From: an uncultured Bacteroidales bacterium
GTDB lineage: Bacteria; Bacteroidota; Bacteroidia; Bacteroidales; Bacteroidaceae
DNA: 7,676 nucleotides
Assembly: GCA_902803195.1 (NCBI GenBank)
Contig: CADCOX010000190.1
Span: 1-7,676, forward strand
Direction: 5' to 3'
This document shows, in pieces, positions 1 through 4,819 of this stretch; the first letter of the stretch is position 1; the number at the start of each line of letters is the position of its first letter. Made by a program: the position numbers and the translations under genes. Below the pieces are notes generated by a model. That model was given only the letters and a program-made list of their open reading frames with translations. It ran no database searches and was not told where the DNA came from.

Positions 1-1608
1 CCTGCAGCTGGAGAACATCCCGGCCATCGATGTCACCTCGCTGGTGTTCAGGTACTCCAAGCCCGTGATGGACTCCATCTGATTCATGCAGTAAAACCAT
101 AGGAAGGTAGTCGTCGGGCGGGCATCGGCGAATGAGGGGTCAAAGACCACATGGGTGACTTGGGTGCTGTATCCGTCGGCGTACCAGCCGGGCTCGTCAT
201 CACCCTGGTTCAAGTCGTAGGTCGCGCCCTGTCGAGGACTGCGTAGGTTGTCGTAGTAGAACGTCAGCGTTGTATTGTCCGCCGTATAGCAGGCATAAGG
301 CGCGGGAGCGATATCGCTCAAATAGCCCGGGCTGCCGGTGCCGCCGTCGATGCGGGCATAGGTCTTGTCGATGACGTTCTCATCGAATTTCGAGCCCTTG
401 CCGCCCACGAGTTTGTCGCATACCTCGAACATCCGTTCGGAGTCTGTCACGGCGTCGGTGTTCCAGCCATCGCTCACATAGATGGTCCGCAGATTCTTGC
501 AGTTGAAGAACATTTTGTTCATGTTGGCCACCTCGGAGGTGCTGAAACTGCTCAAGTCAACGCTCGTTAGCCCCCAGCAGTTCCCGAACATGTTGTTCAT
601 CGTGGTCACCTTGGCCGTGTTGAAGTGGCTCACGCCAATGTCCGTCAAGTCCTTGCAGTTCGCAAACATCCAGGCCATCGTGGTCACCTCGCTGGTGTTC
701 AGATATTCGATGCCCTCGATGTTTTCGAGGTTCTGCATATTGGCGAACCAAGCATAGGTCGTTGTCGGGCGGACATCGGTGAACGTGGGGTCGAATACCA
801 CCTTGGTGACATCGGCGTTGTTTTCGTCGGCGTACCAACCGGGCTGGCTCTCTCCCTCGTTAAGGTCGTAGGTAGTGCCCTGGCGGGTGGTGCGCAGGCA
901 GTCATAGTAGAACGTCAGCGTGGTGTTCTCGGGCGAATAGCAGACATAGGCATGAGTACCTCGGGTGAGGTAGCCCGGGTTGTCGGTGCCTCCGTCGATG
1001 CGGGCATAGTCGGCATCCACATGGGCGGCATCGTAGGCCGTTCCCTTGTCTCCCACGAGCGAGTCGCAGTCCTTGAACACATTCCTGGAGGCGATGAGAG
1101 CCTCGTCAGAGAGCCTCCAACCATTGCCCACAAGGATGGTCTGCAGGGCGCTGCAACCTCTGAACATCTCGCTCATATCGGTCACCTTCGAGATGTTGAA
1201 CTTTTCCAAGTTCAGGCTCGTCAGCTTATAGCAGTGATAGAACATGAAATCCATTCGCGTCACCTCGTTGGTGTTCAGGTATTCCAGGCCAGTGATGGAT
1301 TCAAGCTTCTTCATTTCGTAGAACCAATGGCCGGTGTTTGTCGGACGGGCGCTAGCAAATGATTGGTCAAAGACCACTTGCTTCACATTGGCGTTGGTAA
1401 AATCGGTTACCCAAGCGGGTTCGACGCCACCCTCGTTCAAGTCGTAGGTCGTTCCCGTGCGGCTGCTGCGGTCGTTGTCGTAGTAGAACGTCAGCGTTGT
1501 GTTGTCCGACGTGTAGACAGCATAGGGCTCTTGAGCGTTGATGCCGAGAGCGCTGATCATGGTCGCCAAGAGAACGACCAGTCGAAGGAATAATGATTTC
1601 TTTTTCAT
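1..1608 (-). CDS. BspA-like leucine-rich repeat surface protein (DUF285 repeats), partial, C-terminus outside window
   Basis: I read this frame directly: 536 codons stay open from ATG 1606-1608 to base 1. Residues 1-26 form a signal peptide (KKK, hydrophobic core, likely SPase I cut at INA|QEP, no lipobox cysteine), so the protein is exported. The mature part has repeated modules starting near residues 27, 217 and 435. Each opens with an NTTLTFYYD-type strand and a YDLN.G turn, continues into DUF285 repeats of about 25 residues (MF..C..L pattern, MF or VF near 122, 148, 177, 314, 340, 366, 392, 531), and the first two close with YARIDGGT..PGYL. Module 2 is longer than module 1 by one repeat. 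BspA relatives are surface adhesins that bind host matrix or other bacteria; that role is inferred here. Because the C-terminus is missing, the secretion or anchoring route cannot be told. A matching promoter lies about 260 bp upstream. The family call is secure, the ligand unknown. Confidence 0.9.
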   Translation of the reverse strand, partial: MKKKSLFLRLVVLLATMISALGINAQEPYAVYTSDNTTLTFYYDNDRSSRTGTTYDLNEGGVEPAWVTDFTNANVKQVVFDQSFASARPTNTGHWFYEMKKLESITGLEYLNTNEVTRMDFMFYHCYKLTSLNLEKFNISKVTDMSEMFRGCSALQTILVGNGWRLSDEALIASRNVFKDCDSLVGDKGTAYDAAHVDADYARIDGGTDNPGYLTRGTHAYVCYSPENTTLTFYYDCLRTTRQGTTYDLNEGESQPGWYADENNADVTKVVFDPTFTDVRPTTTYAWFANMQNLENIEGIEYLNTSEVTTMAWMFANCKDLTDIGVSHFNTAKVTTMNNMFGNCWGLTSVDLSSFSTSEVANMNKMFFNCKNLRTIYVSDGWNTDAVTDSERMFEVCDKLVGGKGSKFDENVIDKTYARIDGGTGSPGYLSDIAPAPYACYTADNTTLTFYYDNLRSPRQGATYDLNQGDDEPGWYADGYSTQVTHVVFDPSFADARPTTTFLWFYCMNQMESITGLEYLNTSEVTSMAGMFSSCR

Positions 1609-1659
1609 ATTAGAAGCTCACTGTTAGTTTATGCTATTTAAGGTTCGGTTGTTAGGAAG

Positions 1660-1699
1660 GAGATAAGGAGATAAGGAGATAAGAAGTTAAGAAGTTAAG
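1660..1699. repeat. Tandem 8-bp repeat, five units, in the leader of the surface-protein gene
   Basis: On the + strand there are three copies of GAGATAAG (1660, 1668, 1676) followed by two of AAGTTAAG (1684, 1692), all in exact 8-bp phase. In the minus-strand transcript this is a pyrimidine-rich tract ending about 51 nt before the start codon. Such tracts can change copy number by slippage; an effect on expression is inference. Confidence 0.8.
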
Positions 1700-1867
1700 A
1701 CGATACACTTATAGGTTGTTATCTCTTGGTTGAATGGCAGTTTACAAGGCATTCGTCTTCGCTCGATCTTGCTCGCTTGATACTTCAAGAACTCCTATGC
1801 CATTTTCTTTTGATTCGACAGAATAAGTTCAGAACTATCTTGTTTTAGGCACTTTAAAAGTTCGCTG

Positions 1868-1899
1868 CAAAGATACTCGAAAATGCCAATATGGCCAAA
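1868..1899 (-). promoter_or_regulatory. Bacteroidetes-type promoter for the BspA-like gene
   Basis: On the minus strand TTTG (1899-1896) is followed after 20 nt by TATCTTTG (1875-1868). This matches the Bacteroides primary sigma consensus of a -33 TTTG and a -7 TAnnTTTG box at about this spacing. Transcription should start near 1862, giving a leader of about 250 nt before ATG 1608. The tandem array ends about 120 bp upstream. Confidence 0.7.
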
Positions 1900-2020
1900 C
1901 TATTTACTGAAAAAGTGAATAATAGTGAATGAATATGACAATAAAAGTGGCCTTTAGAAAGCGATAATGCGATAGATGAAAGAACCAGAAAACAATAAAG
2001 CGTTATCATCTACTCGTCTA

Positions 2021-2261
2021 TACGCGTAAGGCTTTGCGAAAATACGCGTAGCCCTTTACGTACTATACGCGTAGCCCTTTACGTACTATACGCGTAGCCC
2101 TTCACGTACTATACGCGTAGCCCTTCACGTACTATACGCTCAGCTCTTTACGTATATACGCTCAGCCCTTCACGTACTATACGCGTAGCCCTTCACGTAT
2201 ATACGTGTAGGGCTTTGCGAATATAGGCAAAGGCGTTAACGAATATACGCGTAAACGGGGG
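2021..2261. repeat. 22/23-bp tandem array, ten units plus a partial eleventh, with small palindromes
   Basis: Units start at 2021, 2043, 2066, 2089, 2112, 2135, 2157, 2180, 2202, 2224 and (partial) 2246. The core unit is the palindrome TACGCGTA, then GCCCTT plus T or C, then ACGTACTA; copies at 2043 and 2066 are identical, as are those at 2089 and 2112. Units at 2135 and 2157 carry TACGCTCA in place of the palindrome. Units at 2021 and 2202 have GGCTTTGCGAA in the second half, and the unit at 2224 is diverged, as expected for array edges. The period is not a multiple of three, so it is not coding, and there are no unique spacers, so it is not CRISPR. It lies between the dipeptidase stop and the surface-protein promoter. 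Confidence 0.9.
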
Positions 2262-2292
2262 TCTTTAAACCGAAGGCAGAATAAAGGGGGAC

Positions 2293-2314
2293 GAAAGCGC
2301 GAGCGCGTTCTTTC
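2293..2314 (-). terminator. Possible terminator hairpin downstream of the dipeptidase gene
   Basis: GAAAG (2293-2297) pairs with CTTTC (2310-2314), and inside it CGCG (2298-2301) pairs with CGCG (2304-2307) with a two-base TT bulge; the innermost pair would open in RNA to leave a GAGC-type loop. It begins 21 bp after the dipeptidase stop. On the minus strand it is followed by C-run and TTTATT sequence rather than a clean U tract, so the terminator call is tentative. Confidence 0.4.
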
Positions 2315-2335
2315 CGCGTCAAGGGTGGTTGGCCG

Positions 2336-3091
2336 TTACTTCACGGGGAAGGTGAAGTAGGTGTCGGGGAAGGGCTCGTCGCGAAGGGTGAAATGCCACC
2401 ACTCTGTGTCCATGGGCTTGAAGCCGTGGGCGAGCATGGCGCGGCGCAGGATCATGCGATGGGCGAACTGCTCGGCGGTGATGCCGCTGTTGGGAGTGTA
2501 TTCGCCCGTGTCGGGGTTGCCGCCGAAGTCGGGATGGCTCTCAACTCCAAACCAGTCGAAGGTGCCTCCCATGTCCAATTCCTTCTCGGTGTTCATGTCG
2601 AAGAGCGTCAGGTCGACCGTTGAACCGCGCGTGTGTCCGCTATGCGCCATAATGTATTCGCGCTCAAAGAGTTCGTCCTTGGGAACGTTGGGGTAGAAAT
2701 AGGTGCGCATGAGCGTGTCGTTGACGTCCTCGGCCCAGCGTACGAAATGGTCGACAGCCATCTGAGGGCGGTAGGCATCGTAGATCTTCAATCGATAGCC
2801 GAGGGCTTTCACGTCGTCGCTGACGGCATGGAGGCTGTCGGCAGCCTGACGGGTCATCATGGCGATGGGAGCGAGATAGCCATCGATGCGAGCGCCCACG
2901 AAGTTGTAGGTGCCGAAGTACCGAATCTCGAGGATGGCATCGGGAATGACATCGGTGAGGGTGACGAACTGACTGTCATCGGCGGCAGGGTCGATGGCAG
3001 GGGCGTGGCATTGGTCGATGCGATGGGCAGCGTAAAGGGCAATAGCTGCTACGCAGAGGGCTGCAATCAGCCAAAGTGAAAGTCGTTTCAT
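2336..3091 (-). CDS. VanX/DdpX-like D-alanyl-D-alanine dipeptidase (peptidase M15D), exported or membrane-anchored
   Basis: A 251-residue zinc dipeptidase expected to split D-Ala-D-Ala. The VanX signature is complete: YDAYRP with the substrate-binding arginine at R108, SGHTRGSTVD giving zinc ligands H153 and D160, and EWWHF giving catalytic E230 and the third ligand H233. I chose ATG 3089-3091 because it gives MKRLSLW followed by a hydrophobic stretch (about residues 4-22), a signal peptide or membrane anchor. A longer reading from TTG 3118 adds nine residues coded inside repeat DNA. The cysteine at 13 is not in a good lipobox. VanX itself is cytoplasmic and about 200 residues, so an exported form fits wall turnover or D-Ala-D-Ala salvage better than vancomycin resistance. 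No vanH, ligase or two-component genes are adjacent. The family is secure; the physiological role is inference. Confidence 0.9.
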   Translation of the reverse strand: MKRLSLWLIAALCVAAIALYAAHRIDQCHAPAIDPAADDSQFVTLTDVIPDAILEIRYFGTYNFVGARIDGYLAPIAMMTRQAADSLHAVSDDVKALGYRLKIYDAYRPQMAVDHFVRWAEDVNDTLMRTYFYPNVPKDELFEREYIMAHSGHTRGSTVDLTLFDMNTEKELDMGGTFDWFGVESHPDFGGNPDTGEYTPNSGITAEQFAHRMILRRAMLAHGFKPMDTEWWHFTLRDEPFPDTYFTFPVK

Positions 3092-3110
3092 ACGAAAAAA
3101 GCTTATGTCA

Positions 3111-3194
3111 AATGACAAATGACGAATGACAAATGACGAATAAGGAATGACAAATTATTAATGACGAATGACGAATTACGAATGACGAATAAGG
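3111..3194. repeat. Heptamer tandem array, 12 units of AATGACR type
   Basis: Twelve units in unbroken 7-bp phase start at 3111 and every seven bases to 3188. Seven or more are AATGACA or AATGACG; variants are AATAAGG (3139, 3188), AATTATT (3153) and AATTACG (3174). It lies immediately upstream of the dipeptidase start. Stops occur in the repeat and there is no sign of coding. Confidence 0.85.
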
Positions 3195-3269
3195 ATTGCC
3201 TTTTGAATGTGCAGGTAACTTGTATTCGTCATTCCGAGCGAAGCGAGATTCGTCACTCGTCATTAATAA
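3155..3269. repeat. Long imperfect inverted repeat (MITE-like hairpin) in the thioesterase-dipeptidase spacer
   Basis: Arm 3155-3176 (starts TTATTAATGACGAATGACG) pairs with 3248-3269 at 21 of 22 positions. Inside it GAATGACGAATA (3180-3191) pairs perfectly with 3223-3234. The right side holds an unpaired GAGCGAAGCGAG-type stretch (3235-3247), and the central loop is about 31 nt. In total about 34 bp of stem is available on either strand. No clear target-site duplication is seen. The left half overlaps the heptamer array. It could act as a terminator or an mRNA 3'-end structure for the thioesterase transcript. Confidence 0.7.
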
Positions 3270-3283
3270 AGTTTCTTTCTCCC

Positions 3284-4072
3284 TCATTCCCAGGCTATCA
3301 GGGCTTGTACGATCGTCTCGCCAGCAGGCTTGGCAGGAGCGCCTACATGCTTGCGAATCTCAACCTGACAGCTGCGAGGCTGCCCATCGGACAGCTTTTC
3401 GGCAGAGGGCTCGCCGTAGAGGCTGAGCGTGTCGCCGAGATAGCTCTCGAGTTTGTAGGCAATCTCGAAGCGGCGGATGTGATGCAGCTCGAAGGTCGAG
3501 CGGGGGAAGAGGTCGAGAATGTGTTCGATGTATTTGATGGAGTTGATGTGCCCGTTGATGTCGACGTCGCTGTAGTAGGTGTCGACGTCACGCAGATGCT
3601 CGGGTTGGCTGAGGCGTATGCGGCCGTGCTTGGCGATGGGGCAAGGCTTCTCGTCGGCTGTCAACACATAGCGCAGAATGTCGCCGTCCTTCAGTTCGAG
3701 GAGGTTGGACGGTTGGCGCGTCTCGACGTCAATCATCGCCCAGATACTGCGGGCATAGCCATAGATGCGGCCATCGTCAGCATTGCGAATGAGGAAGTTA
3801 CGCTCGGTGAATAGCTTCATGACGCTCTCCACCCATGTCTCCACCTCGACGTGCTCGTACTGCGCAGGCATCTCGTCCAATTCAATGCTCAGGCGCGAGA
3901 GGACCCACGTATAATGCACTTCATTGAGCTGGTCGATACCCCACCCGCGGTTGTGCGAGTGGCGTCCGGCGGCATTCAGCAGATGGTTGCCCAGCACGCC
4001 CATGAACAGATGCCCCGTGAAATCGACGTGGAAAGGCTCAACGGTGAAGCTGTATCTTTCAACTTTTTCCAT
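3284..4072 (-). CDS. Acyl-ACP thioesterase (hotdog fold, FatA/FatB-like family)
   Basis: A 262-residue protein expected to hydrolyse acyl-ACP to free fatty acid in the cytoplasm, close to the usual 245-260 residues of Bacteroidales members. It should contain two hotdog halves: residues 5-140 (YSFTVEPFHVDFTGHL, then WVLSRLSIELDEMP) and 150-262. The second half has the catalytic-type motif DINGHINSIKYIEHIL (D171, N173, H175, N177), which aligns with the D.N.H.NN.KY motif of plant thioesterases; the second N of NN is S here. I chose ATG 4070-4072 over a start 33 codons upstream because the extension is only ilvN sequence read in another frame. The start overlaps the end of ilvN by 14 bp and has an AAGGAG Shine-Dalgarno-like run seven bases before it, suggesting translational coupling. 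In Bacteroides this gene travels with ilv genes, suggesting a link between branched-chain amino acid and branched fatty acid supply; that link is inference. Confidence 0.9.
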   Translation of the reverse strand: MEKVERYSFTVEPFHVDFTGHLFMGVLGNHLLNAAGRHSHNRGWGIDQLNEVHYTWVLSRLSIELDEMPAQYEHVEVETWVESVMKLFTERNFLIRNADDGRIYGYARSIWAMIDVETRQPSNLLELKDGDILRYVLTADEKPCPIAKHGRIRLSQPEHLRDVDTYYSDVDINGHINSIKYIEHILDLFPRSTFELHHIRRFEIAYKLESYLGDTLSLYGEPSAEKLSDGQPRSCQVEIRKHVGAPAKPAGETIVQALIAWE

Positions 4073-4619
4073 TTTCTTTCTCCTTCTCGCGTTCAGCCAG
4101 ATAGTCGTCGAGTTGTTCGCGTGTACCGCGCGTGATGCAGATGCGCCCTGAACGGGCGAACTGGCGTACAACGCCGAGGCGGTTGAGGGCGTCGAAGAGC
4201 GAGAGGATGTCCTCAGTACGCCCCGTCTTCTCGATGGCGCTATAGGTGGGGTTGACCTCTACGATGCGAGCGCCATGCTCACGTATGATATGGCATACGT
4301 CAGGGTTGTCGAGCACGGCAGGAGTGGAGATTTTCAGCAATGACGACTCGAGGATGAAGATGTCGTCGTCGGTGAAAAAGCGTGCTTGGAGGACGTCGAT
4401 GCGCTTCTCGATTTGCGCCTTCAGCATCTTGACCATCTCGAGCGTGCAGTAGCAGGTGATGGTGTACTTGTGGACGCCGGGCGTGCTGGAGGCGCTCACG
4501 TTGAGGCTTTCGATGTTCACCTGTCGACGCGTGAAGACGGCGGTGATTTGATTCAGCAGACCTGCAATGTTCTCGGAGAACACCAGGATAGTGTATAATT
4601 GCTGATTCTCTTGGCTCAT
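4059..4619 (-). CDS. ilvN: Acetolactate synthase small (regulatory) subunit
   Basis: A 186-residue protein that activates the catalytic subunit IlvB and makes it sensitive to valine feedback, in the first common step of valine, leucine and isoleucine synthesis. Residues 7-80 form an ACT domain with the near-invariant SENIAGLLNQITAVFTRR and QVNIESLNVSAS stretches. Residues 85-165 are the C-terminal small-subunit domain (ARIVEVNPTYSAIEKTGRTE, then LFDALNRLGVVRQFARSGRI). I chose ATG 4617-4619: it matches family length and follows a -7 promoter box by about 30 bp. A start at 4724 would add 35 residues coded by the promoter itself. The tail EREKEKENGKS is highly charged and overlaps the thioesterase ribosome-binding region. 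The catalytic partner ilvB is not next to it; mfd lies upstream. The short leader leaves no room for a peptide-type attenuator. Confidence 0.95.
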   Translation of the reverse strand: MSQENQQLYTILVFSENIAGLLNQITAVFTRRQVNIESLNVSASSTPGVHKYTITCYCTLEMVKMLKAQIEKRIDVLQARFFTDDDIFILESSLLKISTPAVLDNPDVCHIIREHGARIVEVNPTYSAIEKTGRTEDILSLFDALNRLGVVRQFARSGRICITRGTREQLDDYLAEREKEKENGKS

Positions 4620-4648
4620 GATGTGTTTGCTTTTTAGGAATTGCGGTG

Positions 4649-4656
4649 CAAAGGTA
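4649..4656 (-). promoter_or_regulatory. -7 promoter box for ilvN and the thioesterase
   Basis: On the minus strand TACCTTTG (4656-4649) matches the Bacteroidetes -7 box TAnnTTTG exactly and lies 29 bp before ATG 4619. No good TTTG is found at the usual 19-21 bp upstream, so the -33 element is weak. It implies ilvN has its own transcript, separate from mfd. Confidence 0.55.
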
Positions 4657-4819
4657 GTGAAAACTTTCTGTTCGTGCCCTCGAAACGCACAACTTTCTGC
4701 TGTCGGGGACGCTTTTTTCGTCATCTAGGGCAGCGAACTGAACTGTCTGTTCGAGAGTTAAGGGGTAGGGGAGTGCTTGGGTAGTGGGCGTGAGCAGGAT
4801 GTGTCAAGTCACTTTTGGC

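Larger units (their letters stand above)
1609..2335. other. 727-bp intergenic region, repeat-rich, no gene seen
   Basis: No credible gene is present on either strand. Reading with transcription (right to left) it holds a GC-rich hairpin just after the dipeptidase stop (2293-2314), a 22/23-bp tandem array (2021-2261), a plain AT-rich stretch (about 1900-2020), a Bacteroidetes promoter (1868-1899), and the leader of the surface-protein gene. That leader contains a small perfect hairpin (CTTGA, TACT loop, TCAAG at 1776-1789) and an 8-bp repeat tract (1660-1699). Confidence 0.85.

Noticed and set aside
625..1593. Two consecutive + strand open frames (625-1362, 1363-1593)
   Set aside because: They are exactly codon-aligned antisense to the BspA-like gene and repeat its module pattern in mirror form, so they are shadows.
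1748..1801. Riboswitch-like fold closed by GGCAT and ATGCC in the surface-protein leader
   Set aside because: Only the closing 5 bp and one small inner hairpin pair; no known riboswitch core is recognisable.
2021..2261. CRISPR array
   Set aside because: Repeats abut directly with no unique spacers, the period is only 22-23 bp, and no cas gene is present.
2336..3091. Vancomycin-resistance locus
   Set aside because: Only a VanX-like gene is present; no vanH, D-Ala-D-Lac ligase or VanRS genes flank it, and the protein appears to be exported.
4620..4724. N-terminal extension of IlvN by 35 residues
   Set aside because: The extension has no family match and is coded by the DNA that contains the TACCTTTG promoter box; the start at 4619 gives normal family length.
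4740..4819. Rho-independent terminator after mfd
   Set aside because: Only a 5-bp CGAAC/GTTCG pairing nearby and no U tract on the minus strand; not enough to call.
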